Below, in pieces: positions 50,363 through 60,107 of a stretch of DNA of 64,000 bases. Position numbers and translations under genes: made by a program. Position 1 is the first letter of the stretch. The number at the start of each line of letters is the position of its first letter. Origin of the DNA: Halogranum rubrum (lineage in GTDB: Archaea > Halobacteriota > Halobacteria > Halobacteriales > Haloferacaceae). The DNA lies in the NCBI RefSeq assembly GCF_900114455.1, contig NZ_FOTC01000002.1, forward strand, positions 901,012 to 965,011, read 5' to 3'. The notes beneath the pieces were generated by a model. The model made no database searches and was not told where the DNA came from. It saw only the letters and a list, made by a program, of their open reading frames with translations.

Positions 50363-51667
50363 TCAGAGAGACGTCTCTACCATCTCGTGTGCATCGACGA
50401 CGCGCGAGAGCGCAACGACGTAGGCTGCTTCGCGCCACGAGCAGTCACGCCGCTCGCGTTCGGTACTGACAGCGTTCCACGCGTCGACGACGCGGCCATC
50501 GAGCGCTTCGAGAACCCGTGACTCGGACCATCGTTCGTCGGTTCGGTTCTGTAGCCACTCGAAGTACGAGACGGTGACGCCACCGGCGTTGGCGAGGATG
50601 TCGGGGATGACGGGTATGCCTCGCTCTTCGAACAGCGTGTCGGCCGCAGGCGTGGTCGGACCGTTCGCCCCTTCGACGACGAGTTCGGCCCGAACGTCTA
50701 GAGCGGTGTCGGCGGTTAACACGTCGCCGACGGCGGCCGGGACGAGAATGTCTACGTCCAGTGCCAACAGTTCTGCGTTCGTCAGTATCGCCGCCTCGTC
50801 GTAGTCCGCCACGACCGAGGGATGTGGGCCGGACGCCGTGACCGCAGCGACGTCGAGTCCGTCAGCGTCGTAGATTGCACCGTCGACGTCGGAGACGGCG
50901 ACGACTGTCGCGCCCCACTCGTCGAGCAGTCGGGCAGCGTTCCCACCGACGTTGCCGAATCCCTGGACGGCGACGGTCGCACCGTCGAGTTCGATACCTT
51001 CGTGTGCGCAGGCTTCGCGTGCCGTCACGGCGACACTCCGTCCCGGTGCTGCCGCCCGGCCGTAGCAACCGCCTGCAGAGATCGGCTTTCCCGTCACGGC
51101 GGCCGGTGTCGGTTCGCCGTACTGTGCACTGTAGGCGTCGACGAACCACGTCATCGTTCGTTCGTCAGTACCGATGTCGGGTGCGACGATGTCTTGTGCC
51201 GGCCCGACGACGTCCGAGAGTTCCATCGCGAAGCGACGAGTGAGACGTTCCAACTCGGCGTCGCTCAGCGTCGCAGGGTCGACGACGATACCGCCCTTGC
51301 CGCCGCCGAACGGCAGATCGAGGAGGGCACACTTCCACGTCATCAGCATCGAGAGCGAGATGCATTCGGCTTCGGTGACGCCTGGGTGATAGCGGATACC
51401 ACCTTTGAACGGGCCGCGGGCGTCGTCGTGCTGTGACCGATAGCCAGTGAAGAGGTCCACCTCACCATCGTCGCGGACCAGCGGTACCGAGACTCGATGC
51501 ACTCGTTTGGGTCGTCTCAGTCTGTCGACGACCGACGCGTCCAGTTCGAGGAGCGCCGCCGCCCGTCCGAGATAGTCGTCGACATCCTCTGCAGGGGCGG
51601 GGGAGTTGTCGTGGTGTAAATCGAGAGCGCTCGCGGAGTCCGTATTCGACGAAATGTGCGATGACAT
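50363..51667 (-). CDS. gdhA: Glutamate dehydrogenase paralogue (divergent motif)
   Basis: A 434-residue GDH-family protein with an N-terminal extension of about 35 residues. [20 protein letters not shown] and [14 protein letters not shown] are kept. The glycine motif that reads GGSxGRxEATG in canonical GDH is [13 protein letters not shown], and the nucleotide loop is [12 protein letters not shown]. The change at the EATG segment, which lines the active-site cleft, may alter substrate or cofactor use. ATG 51667 is chosen as the first start after the low-complexity leader. It is the middle of three paralogues; the third starts on the same strand to the right. Confidence 0.9.
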   Translation of the reverse strand: MSSHISSNTDSASALDLHHDNSPAPAEDVDDYLGRAAALLELDASVVDRLRRPKRVHRVSVPLVRDDGEVDLFTGYRSQHDDARGPFKGGIRYHPGVTEAECISLSMLMTWKCALLDLPFGGGKGGIVVDPATLSDAELERLTRRFAMELSDVVGPAQDIVAPDIGTDERTMTWFVDAYSAQYGEPTPAAVTGKPISAGGCYGRAAAPGRSVAVTAREACAHEGIELDGATVAVQGFGNVGGNAARLLDEWGATVVAVSDVDGAIYDADGLDVAAVTASGPHPSVVADYDEAAILTNAELLALDVDILVPAAVGDVLTADTALDVRAELVVEGANGPTTPAADTLFEERGIPVIPDILANAGGVTVSYFEWLQNRTDERWSESRVLEALDGRVVDAWNAVSTERERRDCSWREAAYVVALSRVVDAHEMVETSL

Positions 51668-51901
51668 GGGGTGAGTACTTCGTCGCGGTTGTCCGAAACG
51701 CGACGACGATTCGTCGTTCACTACGAGAGTAGATAGTTTCGAAGCAGCTAACAACTCCGCTCTTCGTGTGTTATTATCGTCCTAACACGCGGAATATATG
51801 GCCAGCTGTGCTTAAAGTAGAGACATTACGCACATATTGTCAACTACAACTGTTCGAAGCGGCGTGTGGGTTGTGAATCGGTCGTATGGGCTACGAACTG
51901 G

Positions 51902-53185
51902 TCAGGGCCACAGCCCACGTGCCTCGTGTGCCTCTGCGACCCGAGAGAGTGCGACGATGTACGCAGCCTCACGCCACGTCACGTCGCGCGACTCGAACTC
52001 GCGGCGAACCGCACTCCACGCTTTCAGCATCTCCGTCTCTAACTCGTCGTTGACGCGTTCGAGCGACCACTGTCGGCGGTTGATGTCTTGGAGCCACTCG
52101 AAGTACGAGACGGTGACACCGCCGGCGTTGGCGAGGATGTCTGGGATAACCGGGATGTCGTTCCCCTCGAAGATGACGCCGGCCGCCGTCGTTGTCGGAC
52201 CGTTCGCCCCTTCGACGATCATCCGCGCCTGCACGTCGTTGGCGTTGTCGGCCGTGAGGACGTTCCCGATAGCTGCAGGGATGAGGATGTCGACGTCGAG
52301 TTCGAGCAGTTCGCTGTTGCCGAGTTTCTTCGGGGCGTCGTAGCCCGAGACCATGCCGGGACGCTCGTCGTGACCCTGCACGTCTTTCGTGTCGAGACCA
52401 TCGGGGTCGTAGATAGCCCCGTTGACGTCGGAGACGGCGACGACTGTCGCACCCCAGTCGTCGAGCGAACGGGCGGCGTTGGCACCGACACTCCCGAACC
52501 CTTGGACGGCGACGGTGGTGTCCTCGATGTCCCAGCCGTAGTAGTCGATTGCTTCGCGGGTGATGATTGCGACGGAGTGGCCAGGTGACTCTTCGCGGCC
52601 GTAGGATCCGCCGATGACCGGCGGCTTTCCGGTGACGACACCGGGTTGCGTCTCGCCTTCCTGCATCGAGTAAGCGTCCATGAACCACGCCATCGTCTGG
52701 GGGTCCGTCCCCATGTCGGGAGCAGGGATATCCTTCATCGGACCGACGAAGTCACGCATCTCCTCTGCGAACCGTCGGGTGAGTCGCTCTTTCTCCTCGT
52801 TGCTGAGGTCTTTCGGGTTGACGACGATGCCACCTTTCCCGCCGCCGAACGGGAGGTCCATGACGGCACACTTCCACGACATCCACATCGAGAGGCCGAT
52901 ACATTCGTCGGCGCTGACCTCCGGGTGGTATCGGAGTCCACCTTTGAACGGTCCGCGAACGCTGTCGTGTTGCGCGCGGAAGCCAGTGTAAATCTCCGTC
53001 TCGCCGCTGTCGCGCTTCAGCGGAACCGACACCTGATGAACCTTGTCGGGGTGCTTGAGACGCTCGACGATACCCGGGTCGACGTCGAGATGTGCCGCAG
53101 CGCGTTCGAGCTGTCGACGGGCGGTTTCGACAGCGGTCTCCTGTGCGTCTGCCTCTGGTTCGGCTGAACTCGTTTCTTGCGTCAT
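51902..53185 (-). CDS. gdhA: Glutamate dehydrogenase paralogue (third copy)
   Basis: A 427-residue GDH-family protein. [20 protein letters not shown] and [13 protein letters not shown] are kept. The glycine motif is [13 protein letters not shown], and the nucleotide loop [12 protein letters not shown] has Ser where the other two have Asn. These shared deviations place it with the middle copy rather than with gdhB. A 14-bp palindrome overlaps its promoter. It is divergent from the MaoC gene. Confidence 0.9.
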   Translation of the reverse strand: MTQETSSAEPEADAQETAVETARRQLERAAAHLDVDPGIVERLKHPDKVHQVSVPLKRDSGETEIYTGFRAQHDSVRGPFKGGLRYHPEVSADECIGLSMWMSWKCAVMDLPFGGGKGGIVVNPKDLSNEEKERLTRRFAEEMRDFVGPMKDIPAPDMGTDPQTMAWFMDAYSMQEGETQPGVVTGKPPVIGGSYGREESPGHSVAIITREAIDYYGWDIEDTTVAVQGFGSVGANAARSLDDWGATVVAVSDVNGAIYDPDGLDTKDVQGHDERPGMVSGYDAPKKLGNSELLELDVDILIPAAIGNVLTADNANDVQARMIVEGANGPTTTAAGVIFEGNDIPVIPDILANAGGVTVSYFEWLQDINRRQWSLERVNDELETEMLKAWSAVRREFESRDVTWREAAYIVALSRVAEAHEARGLWP

Positions 53186-53212
53186 AGGTGGGTGTGTGAG
53201 CCACGCTTCACA

Positions 53213-53239
53213 GGTACACAGTGCACTGTGAGAAGTACC
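53213..53239. promoter_or_regulatory. Nested palindrome upstream of the third GDH gene
   Basis: CACAGTGCACTGTG (53217-53230) is a perfect 14-bp palindrome, nested in GGTAC...GTACC (53213-53217 and 53235-53239). It lies about 28-54 bases before the GDH ATG at 53185, over the expected core promoter, and faces the divergent MaoC gene. It is a good operator candidate. Confidence 0.55.
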
Positions 53240-53346
53240 CGGCGAGTGGGCTGCATCCGGTCACTCGTAGGCATTTGCGGACGATTCCCGCGCACAGTTG
53301 ATAATAGTTCTTAATCAGTTTGGATGGTGCCACATCTTGCCAATCG

Positions 53347-53362
53347 TCACGGTTTTCCGTGA
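53347..53362. promoter_or_regulatory. Inverted repeat upstream of the MaoC gene
   Basis: TCACGG, TTTT, CCGTGA is a perfect 6-bp inverted repeat ending 20 bases before ATG 53382. It may be an operator or a leader hairpin. Confidence 0.4.
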
Positions 53363-53381
53363 TACGCGTGCACGAGCAGTC

Positions 53382-53852
53382 ATGTCTGGACTGTACTACG
53401 AGGAGTTCGAAGTCGGCGAGACCATCGAACACGAGAAGCGCCGTACCGTCAGCGAGAGCGACAACCAGCGGTTCTGTGATATGACGATGAACCAGCAACC
53501 GCTCCACCTCGACGCCGAGTTCGCCGCCGACACACAGTTCGGCGAGCGACTCGTCAACGGGATCTACACGCTCGCACTCGCCGTCGGCATCTCGATTCCC
53601 GAGACCACGGACGGTACCATCGTCGCCAACCTCTCCTACGACGACGTCTCACACCCGAACCCGGTGTTTCACGGCGACACGCTTCGAGCCCAGTCGACGG
53701 TGACGGAGAAACGTGAGACCTCGGACGGAGAGCGAGGCGTCGTCACGATGCGCGTCGAGGTGTTCAACCAAAACGACACGCTCGTCTGTGAGTTCGAGCG
53801 GACGGTGCTCTCGTTGAAGCGAGAGAGTGAGACGACGCGAGAAGAGCGTTAG
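53382..53852 (+). CDS. MaoC-family hotdog hydratase
   Basis: A 156-residue single-hotdog protein related to (R)-enoyl-CoA hydratases. The active-site region is MNQQPLHLDAEFA near residue 42: the His is present, but the usual Asp two residues before the Asn-Pro is Asn/Gln. That NxQPLH form is seen in beta-methylmalyl-CoA dehydratase-like members as I know them. A second conserved strand is VFHGDTLRAQSTV. Its position across from GDH and near a CitE-type lyase would suit mesaconyl-CoA chemistry; this is inference. ATG 53382 starts the conserved domain. Confidence 0.83.
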   Translation: MSGLYYEEFEVGETIEHEKRRTVSESDNQRFCDMTMNQQPLHLDAEFAADTQFGERLVNGIYTLALAVGISIPETTDGTIVANLSYDDVSHPNPVFHGDTLRAQSTVTEKRETSDGERGVVTMRVEVFNQNDTLVCEFERTVLSLKRESETTREER

Positions 53853-54238
53853 AGGTGGATGCCGGCGAGTAACACCGTGTTGCTCACCGCGGCGATACCC
53901 CACGGGAGTGCGAGTCCGAGCGGGACGACGCCACGGACCTTCGACGGCATCGTCCACCACGCTGCAACGCCGACGAGGAGTGCAAAACTCTTGAGAACGA
54001 CGAACGTGCCGGCGAGTCCGAGCGTCGGGAGAAGATAGTTCACAAAGGGGTTCATTTCGGCCAGTCCGACTTCGAGACCGTACGTCGTCGTGACGACGTC
54101 GAGGGCGAGCGTGACGAGGGCGAGTGCCCAAAGTGTCACTTCGTACGACGTCGCTCGCTCTGCACCGCGAACGATGCGTGCGTGTAGCATCGCTCCGGTC
54201 GATGGGGGGCTGGCTCCGGGTCGAGATGGGGTTGCCAC
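53849..54238 (-). CDS. DUF5658-type membrane protein
   Basis: A 129-residue membrane protein with three or four hydrophobic segments. The pattern ALDVVTTTYGLEVGLAEMNPFVNYLL is that of DUF5658-like haloarchaeal proteins. The GTG at 54238 is chosen because GGAGG lies eight bases upstream in the message; ATG 54190 is an alternative. It overlaps the convergent MaoC 3' end by four bases. Function unknown. Confidence 0.72.
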   Translation of the reverse strand: MATPSRPGASPPSTGAMLHARIVRGAERATSYEVTLWALALVTLALDVVTTTYGLEVGLAEMNPFVNYLLPTLGLAGTFVVLKSFALLVGVAAWWTMPSKVRGVVPLGLALPWGIAAVSNTVLLAGIHL

Positions 54239-54372
54239 GTTAGATACCTCCGGGGGCGAGAGACGCCCACGTGGTTCTACATTCGGACGGGACCGTTGTT
54301 AGTAGAGTCCACCTAATACCCGCCAGCAGTCCCTACTCAGCAGTTAACGAGGTGAAAAAGAGGCGTACGCCC

Positions 54373-56130
54373 TCAGAGAATCGTTCCGTGTTTCTTGTCC
54401 GGCAGCGACTTCTCGACCGTCTCGTAGAACGCGAAGCGGTTGGCCAGTTCCTGCCGGAGCGAACTCGGTGGGACGATTTCGTCGATGACGACTTCGCTCG
54501 CCATGCGGTGGATGTCGATGTCGCGACGGTACTCTTCGCGGAGTTCCTGTTCTCGCTTCGCTCGCTCCTCGGGGTCGTCGATAGCGTTCAGCTTGTTCGC
54601 GTAGACGGCGTTGATGGCGGCTTCCGGACCCATGATGCCGATCTCGCCCGAGGGGAGACCGATGACACTCTCGGGGTCGTAGGCGGGACCGCCCATCGCA
54701 TAGATGCCTGCACCGTACGCCTTGCGGACGACGACGGTCTGCTTCGGCACCGTCGCCGACGACGTGGCGTAGATGAACTTCTTGCCCTTCTCCAAGATAG
54801 CGTCTTTCTCGACTTGCGACCCGGCCATGAACCCCGGCGTGTCACAGAGGTAGAGCAGCGGAATCTCGTAGGCGTCACAGGTCCAGATGAACTCGGCAGC
54901 CTTCTCGGCGGCATCGGGGAAGATGGCTCCCGACCGCTGCGTCGGTTGGTTGGCGACGACGCCGACCGGTCGGCCGTCGATACGGCAGAAGGCGGTGACG
55001 ATCTCCGGGCCGTACTCGGGTTTCAACTCGAAGACCGACTCGGCGTCGGCGATGCGGTCCAGCAAGTCGAAGACGTCGTAGGGGCGGTTCGGTGCTTCGG
55101 GGATGAGTTCGTCGATACCGTCTGGAGAGTATTTCGGGGGTTTGGGCTCCGACTTCGGCGGTTTCTCGCCTGCCTTGTCGGGGAGGTAGGTGACGAGTTG
55201 TTCGACGAGTTCGCGAGCGTGGGCCTCGTCACGGGCGACGAGGTCCGCACTGCCAGAGTACTTGGCGTGGACCGACGGCCCGCCGAGGTCCTGCATGTCG
55301 ATGTCTTCGCCGGTGACCATCTTGACCATCCGTGGCGAGGCGATGGCCATCGCGCTCATCCCTTCGACCATGATGGTGAAGTCTGCGAAGACGGGCGTGT
55401 AGGCCGCACCGGCGATACACGGCCCGTAGAGCACGCAAATCTGCGGGACGCGACCCGAGAGCATCGAGTGGTTGTAGTAGTATTTACCAATCCCTTCGCG
55501 GTTGGCGAAGAACCCGCTCTGTTCGTCGATTCTGCCGCCGGACGAGTCCATCAGGTAGAGTACCGGCTTACCGTTCTTCAGCGCGCGCTGCTGCATCCGG
55601 AGGAACTTCTCGACGCCGCGTCCGGCCATACTCCCCGCCTTGACGGTGAAGTCGTTGGCCATGAAGTGAAGCTCTCGGCCTTCGAACTCGGCCGCGCCGG
55701 TGATGAGACCGTCTGCGGGGAGTCGGTTACCCGAGTCGTCTTCGTCGACGTCGGGCGACTCCGGATGCCAGCCGTCGAAGTGCGCGAACTTCCCGTCCTC
55801 GAAGAGCAGGCCGTCGTCCTCGCCGTCGCCGAACCACAGGTCGAGTCGGTCGCGGACGAACAGTTTCCCCTGCTCGGGCAGTCGCTGTTTGTACTTCTCG
55901 GGGCCACCCGAGAGGATGTCGTCGATTTCGTCGCGGAGGGCGGCCTCGCGGTCGGTCGGACCGAGGTCGTCGTCGAGCGGGTAGTCTATCTCGGGCGGTT
56001 CGGCCGTGGCGGCCGGGTCGGCGTCGTCACCGACGTGGACCTCGATATCGACGCCGAGATGTTCGGCCAGTGCGCTCGCGATGGCACTGGCTTCGTCCTC
56101 GGTCGCACCTTGGCCGACGTGGACTTTCAT
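54373..56130 (-). CDS. pccB: Acyl-CoA (propionyl-CoA) carboxylase beta chain with epsilon-like N-terminus
   Basis: A 585-residue carboxyltransferase. The core has FMANDFTVKAGSMAGRGVEKF, LMDSSGGRIDEQSGFFAN, GPCIAGAAYTPVFADF and GAGIYAMGGPAYDPE, all typical of PccB/AccD. Residues 1-35, MKVHVGQGATEDEASAIASAL onward, look like the small epsilon subunit of actinobacterial carboxylases or the haloarchaeal PccX, here fused. A linker to residue 65 joins them. The biotin and biotin-carboxylase parts are not in this window. It probably feeds methylmalonyl-CoA to the mutase at 27 kb. The chain is longer than usual 515-residue PccB because of the fusion. Confidence 0.9.
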   Translation of the reverse strand: MKVHVGQGATEDEASAIASALAEHLGVDIEVHVGDDADPAATAEPPEIDYPLDDDLGPTDREAALRDEIDDILSGGPEKYKQRLPEQGKLFVRDRLDLWFGDGEDDGLLFEDGKFAHFDGWHPESPDVDEDDSGNRLPADGLITGAAEFEGRELHFMANDFTVKAGSMAGRGVEKFLRMQQRALKNGKPVLYLMDSSGGRIDEQSGFFANREGIGKYYYNHSMLSGRVPQICVLYGPCIAGAAYTPVFADFTIMVEGMSAMAIASPRMVKMVTGEDIDMQDLGGPSVHAKYSGSADLVARDEAHARELVEQLVTYLPDKAGEKPPKSEPKPPKYSPDGIDELIPEAPNRPYDVFDLLDRIADAESVFELKPEYGPEIVTAFCRIDGRPVGVVANQPTQRSGAIFPDAAEKAAEFIWTCDAYEIPLLYLCDTPGFMAGSQVEKDAILEKGKKFIYATSSATVPKQTVVVRKAYGAGIYAMGGPAYDPESVIGLPSGEIGIMGPEAAINAVYANKLNAIDDPEERAKREQELREEYRRDIDIHRMASEVVIDEIVPPSSLRQELANRFAFYETVEKSLPDKKHGTIL

Positions 56131-56250
56131 ATCTCGGTGTGCGAGAGGCTATTCAAAATTGTTTTCCATGTGAGATTGTGGGAGTGGTCGACCGCGACAG
56201 CGACGTCGAGAAGTCGAGAAAAAGCGTTCCGTGTGTGGCGCGTCGGAGAC

Positions 56251-57132
56251 TCAGTCGAGCGCCGCTTCCAACTGCTCGATGAGTTCGTCGTTGCCCACGT
56301 AGACGGGCACGCGCTGGTGGACGTCGTTCGGTTCGACGTCGAGCAGTGACTGAGTGCCGTCCGAGGAGCGTCCACCCGCCGACTCGATGATGAAGCCGAT
56401 TGGGTTGCCTTCGAACTGGAGACGGAGTTTCCCGTTGGGGGCGGATTCGAGCGCCGGGTACGCGAAGACGCCGCCGTAGATGAGCACCTGGTTGATGTCG
56501 CCGATCATCGCCCCGCCGTAGCGGAGTTTCATGCTGTCGTCGGACTCGATATCTTCGGTGTACGCGGTGAAGTCGTCCGGCCAGTCGGGGACGCGCCCGC
56601 CGAACCCGTAGACCGACGGGTCGTCGGGGAGTTGCACGTCCTCGGTGATGACCTCTCGAACGCCGTCGTCGACGAGGTACTCCGTGACGCCGTCGCCGTC
56701 GGCGGTAATCATCGTCGTGATGGGGCCGAACAGCACGTACGCCGCGGCGACGAGGTCCGACCCGGCGGCCGGAAGGGGGGCGTCGTAGACGGCGACGATG
56801 GTTCCCATCGTGTTGTTGGATTTGAGGTTCGACGACCCGTCGAGCGGGTCGATAGCGACGGAGAGTCCGGTTTCCTCCTCGCCGTCCGTCGGGACGATCT
56901 TCGTCCGCTCCTCGCTGGCGTACTCGACGACGCTGTCGAGTGCGCCGAGGTGGTCGAGGAACAACTCGTCGGCGTAGGCGTCGGCCGCGAGTTGCGTCTC
57001 GCCGCTCGGGTTGGTCTCGTCGTTCTGTACTCGTCGGCCCGGCAGCGCGTCGCGGATGTCGGGTGCGAGGGCGGCGACCGTGGTGAATATCTCCTCGATA
57101 GCGTCGGCGTGAGGGTCGGCCTGCGTCGCCAT
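56251..57132 (-). CDS. fbp: Class 1 fructose-1,6-bisphosphatase
   Basis: A 293-residue FBPase of gluconeogenesis. The metal motif [17 protein letters not shown] lies near residue 98, and the substrate/active-site region near residue 225 reads [22 protein letters not shown]. The end [20 protein letters not shown] is typical. It overlaps the aldolase stop codon by one base, forming a two-gene operon with it. Haloarchaea use this pair to run glycolysis backward. Length is slightly below the 330 of bacterial enzymes. Confidence 0.94.
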   Translation of the reverse strand: MATQADPHADAIEEIFTTVAALAPDIRDALPGRRVQNDETNPSGETQLAADAYADELFLDHLGALDSVVEYASEERTKIVPTDGEEETGLSVAIDPLDGSSNLKSNNTMGTIVAVYDAPLPAAGSDLVAAAYVLFGPITTMITADGDGVTEYLVDDGVREVITEDVQLPDDPSVYGFGGRVPDWPDDFTAYTEDIESDDSMKLRYGGAMIGDINQVLIYGGVFAYPALESAPNGKLRLQFEGNPIGFIIESAGGRSSDGTQSLLDVEPNDVHQRVPVYVGNDELIEQLEAALD

Positions 57133-57944
57133 CAGTTGGAAGTCGTCTCCGCCGACGTCGCGGCGAGCGCCTCGTCGGTGGTCTTCTCTTGGAAGATGAC
57201 CTGTTCGAGCGCGTCGAGCAGCGCCGTCGGGTCCTCGCGCTGGAAGACGTTGCGGCCGACGGCGAGTCCGGAGGCACCGGCGTCCATCGCCGTCTCGACG
57301 GTTTCGAGGAACTCTCGGTCGCTCGTCTTCGACCCGCCAGACATGACGACTTTTGTCTTCCCGGAGACGTCACAGGCCCACTTCATCGCGTCGGCGGAGC
57401 CCGGATACTTGATCTTCGTGATGTCGGCGCCGAGTTCGAGGCCGAGTCGGGCGGCGTAGGCGATGGTGCTCCCACTGGTGTCGTTCTTGAGTCCCTGTCC
57501 GCGCGGGTAGGACCACATCACGACGCCCATATCGTGGTCGCGAGCGGCCTCCTGTGCGTCGCGGAACTCTTCGGCCATCTCGACTTCGTTGTTCGCGCCA
57601 CCGTAGAGCGTGAAGCCGATTGCGTCTGCGCCGAGGTCGGCGGCGTTCTCGACGGACCAGTTGACCGCCGAGTCGGGTTCGCCCATCCAGAGGTTGGACG
57701 TGCCGTTGAGTTTGGCGAGGAGGGTGACGTCGTCCTCGTACGACGGGTAGTACGCCTCTGCGAGACCCTTCTGGACGGCGAAGGCCGTGACGGCGTCGTG
57801 CGTCGCGACGTCGAACACCGTCTCGGGGTCCGCCGACGCGGGGACGTCCGCGAAGTCGACGGGACCGTGTTCTAGGCCGTGGTCGTAGGCGAGAATCAAT
57901 GCCTTCTCGTCACGCGTGATTGCGTCGTCGGCAAGCGGGATCAT
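57132..57944 (-). CDS. fba: Class I archaeal fructose-bisphosphate aldolase (DhnA type)
   Basis: A 270-residue TIM-barrel aldolase of the archaeal class I (DhnA/LsrF) family. [15 protein letters not shown] near residue 16, [12 protein letters not shown] near residue 140, and the Schiff-base lysine region [14 protein letters not shown] near residue 175 are family marks, followed by [15 protein letters not shown] related enzyme in this family makes ADH for aromatic amino acids, but the adjacent fbp favours the aldolase. A TATA box TTTTATACTC lies at the leaderless distance. ATG 57944 starts the domain. Confidence 0.9.
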   Translation of the reverse strand: MIPLADDAITRDEKALILAYDHGLEHGPVDFADVPASADPETVFDVATHDAVTAFAVQKGLAEAYYPSYEDDVTLLAKLNGTSNLWMGEPDSAVNWSVENAADLGADAIGFTLYGGANNEVEMAEEFRDAQEAARDHDMGVVMWSYPRGQGLKNDTSGSTIAYAARLGLELGADITKIKYPGSADAMKWACDVSGKTKVVMSGGSKTSDREFLETVETAMDAGASGLAVGRNVFQREDPTALLDALEQVIFQEKTTDEALAATSAETTSN

Positions 57945-57965
57945 CTGGTACAAAATCCGGTAACA

Positions 57966-57977
57966 GAGTATAAAAAT
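57966..57977 (-). promoter_or_regulatory. TATA box of the fba-fbp operon
   Basis: Minus-strand TTTTTATACTCT is centred about 27 bases before ATG 57944, the leaderless arrangement. Confidence 0.55.
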
Positions 57978-58177
57978 CATTTGTCCGTAACCGAGACTGA
58001 CAGTATGCCACAAACGACGGCCAGAGCGCTTATACGTCCATCTCGTACCATCGTTGCGGGCACACAGAGTTACTACTCAAATAGTAAATTCTCCAAGCCG
58101 AGTGGATGTAGAGAACGTTCGTGAACGATGCCGCTAGCCTTACGTTCCTACCCAGTGCAGAGCCAGCCATGCGTGGT

Positions 58178-59026
58178 ATGGACGACATTCAGCGAATCGG
58201 TGTCATCGGCGCGGGAACGATGGGCAACGGTATCGCCCAAGTCGCGGCGACGGCCGGATACGACGTCGTGATGCGCGACATCGAACAGGAGTTCGTCGAC
58301 CGTGGCCTCTCCAGCATCGAAGACAGTCTCTCTCGGTTCGTCTCGAAAGACAAGATGGGGGAAGACGAAGCCGACGCAGTGCAGGGGCGAATTTCGGGGA
58401 CGACCGAACTCGACGACCTCACCGACTGCGACTTCGTCGTCGAGGCGGCCGTCGAGAACATGGACATCAAACAGGACATCTTCGCCGACCTCGACGAACT
58501 GATGCCCGAAGACGTCGTCCTCGCGACGAACACCTCGACACTCTCCATCACGACCATCGCGAGCGTCACGGAGCGACCCGAGCAGATCGTCGGCCTGCAC
58601 TTCATGAACCCCGTCCCCATCATGAAGGGCGTCGAACTCGTCGTCGGCGAGAAGACCGACCCCGAAGTGACGCAACTCGCTCACGACCTCGCAGAAGAGA
58701 TGGGCAAGGAGACGTGGGAGTCCGACGACAAACCGGGGTTCGTCACGAACCGCATCCTCATGCCGTGGATCAACGAGGGCATCCGCGCCTACGACGAGGG
58801 CGTCGCCTCGAAGGACGACATCGACCGCGGGATGACCCTCGGCACCAACGTCCCGATGGGGCCGCTCACCCTCGCCGACCACATCGGTCTCGACATCTGT
58901 CTCGACGCCTCCGAGACGCTCTTCGAAGAACTCGGCGACCGGTACAAACCGGCCTACCTCCTGAAGCGCAAAGTCGACGCCGGCGACCTCGGCAAGAAGA
59001 CTGGGAAAGGCTTCTACGAGTACTAA
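58178..59026 (+). CDS. hbd: 3-hydroxyacyl-CoA dehydrogenase
   Basis: A 282-residue NAD-dependent dehydrogenase of fatty-acid oxidation. The NAD loop [14 protein letters not shown] is at residues 8-21. The catalytic His is in [11 protein letters not shown] and the substrate Asn in [13 protein letters not shown]. The C-terminal domain ends with KTGKGFYEY, a family mark. Length is typical of the single-function HBD type. ATG 58178 begins the domain; ATG 58169 is three codons earlier. It complements the hydratase at 13.9 kb. Confidence 0.93.
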   Translation: MDDIQRIGVIGAGTMGNGIAQVAATAGYDVVMRDIEQEFVDRGLSSIEDSLSRFVSKDKMGEDEADAVQGRISGTTELDDLTDCDFVVEAAVENMDIKQDIFADLDELMPEDVVLATNTSTLSITTIASVTERPEQIVGLHFMNPVPIMKGVELVVGEKTDPEVTQLAHDLAEEMGKETWESDDKPGFVTNRILMPWINEGIRAYDEGVASKDDIDRGMTLGTNVPMGPLTLADHIGLDICLDASETLFEELGDRYKPAYLLKRKVDAGDLGKKTGKGFYEY

Positions 59027-59159
59027 CTCTGAGTCGGCGAAGCGCGACGGTCCCTCGTGAAGGCGGGACGTTTTCGAGAAAGTAGAAAAGTCAGAAAGTC
59101 AAACGGTCGAAACGGTCGCACGGTTCGACCGGGTCGACCGTCGAGGACTGTGCGTCGCG

Positions 59160-59957
59160 TTACTGGATGCTGTGAATCGTGTGTTTCGCGCTGCGGTTCT
59201 GTAACCACTGACGGTGGTCGAGCGTCTCACTGTTCTTTCCGAACTCGTCGACGTACTCGTCGAACGCTTCACGGTGCTCTTGGAACGCCTCGCGGTGCTC
59301 GCTGTACTTCTCTTGGTGTCGCTCCCACGCCTCGTCGTCGGCGTTGTTCTGTTCGAGACGGTCGTGCTCGGCGACGAGTCGCTCGTGTGCTTCGCTGAGC
59401 GACTGCCGCTCCTCTTGAAGTCGCTCGAACGCTCGTTCCTCGCCGACGTCGTCGAGGTCCGAACCGTTGGAGGCGTTCGATGCGTTCGACGCGTTGCCGA
59501 CCGACGAGTTGCCGACCGACACGTTGCCAGCCGACGAGTTGTCGACCGATGCGTTGGCAGCAGCGCCGACCCCGTCGTCGGACTGGTCGTCGCTATCTTC
59601 CTCGCTTTCGGCCGCGTCGTCGCCGCCACCATCTGTCTCGTCACTCGACGTTTCGGTCGCGGCCGCATCGTCCGTGGCGGCCGCCGTCGCCGTCGAGTCG
59701 GCGGCAGGTTGATCGGTGGCCGGGTCGGCCGCGGCCTCACTACCGGCAGACTGTTGGTCGCTGTCGTCTGCATCGACTGCTGGCTGTGGTGAGATAGGGT
59801 CGATGGGACCGACAGCGATGACGATTGCCGCGACGAAGAACAGCGCCCCGGCGACGGTGAGTGCAAGCTGCAGATACTGTTGTGAGCCGCCGGAGAGCAA
59901 CGACCGCGGCTCCGGTCGTCGCCGTCGTGTGTGCCCGGCGCTCAGCGTAGACTCCAT
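59160..59957 (-). CDS. Single-TM surface protein with dense N-glycosylation sequons and coiled coil
   Basis: A 265-residue protein. A basic N-terminus (RRRR) and one helix at residues 29-51 place the rest outside the cell by the positive-inside rule. Residues 60-130 are low-complexity Ala/Asp/Thr/Glu. Residues 135-166 hold eight Asn-x-Ser sequons, spaced 5,5,5,5,3,3,3. A charged helical stretch (residues 175-240, EERAFERLQEERQSLSEAHERL and EHREAFQEHREAFDEYVDEF) is likely coiled coil. Another sequon, NRS, is near the end. ATG 59957 follows a GTAATAAT-like TATA element. Function unknown; surface spacer or S-layer contact is conceivable. Confidence 0.72.
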   Translation of the reverse strand: MESTLSAGHTRRRRPEPRSLLSGGSQQYLQLALTVAGALFFVAAIVIAVGPIDPISPQPAVDADDSDQQSAGSEAAADPATDQPAADSTATAAATDDAAATETSSDETDGGGDDAAESEEDSDDQSDDGVGAAANASVDNSSAGNVSVGNSSVGNASNASNASNGSDLDDVGEERAFERLQEERQSLSEAHERLVAEHDRLEQNNADDEAWERHQEKYSEHREAFQEHREAFDEYVDEFGKNSETLDHRQWLQNRSAKHTIHSIQ

Positions 59958-60107
59958 AGGGGACACAGCCAGTGAAGCACCATTATTACAAACCGATTAA
60001 TATCACCCTACTGTCACGAAACGTTCCACTAGAGTCAGCTTGGACGACAGGACGGACGGCTACTCGCATCCAGCACGCTTAACCCGACACCACACAGCAA
60101 CGACAGT

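Noticed and set aside
54271-56349. A 692-residue open frame on the plus strand opposite the carboxylase gene
   Set aside because: It mirrors the codon pattern of the minus-strand pccB, which has clear family motifs. Long antisense frames are common in high-GC haloarchaeal DNA.
58004-58123. A 39-residue frame before the hydroxyacyl-CoA dehydrogenase
   Set aside because: Basic and serine-rich, unlike neighbours, with no promoter or ribosome-binding site.
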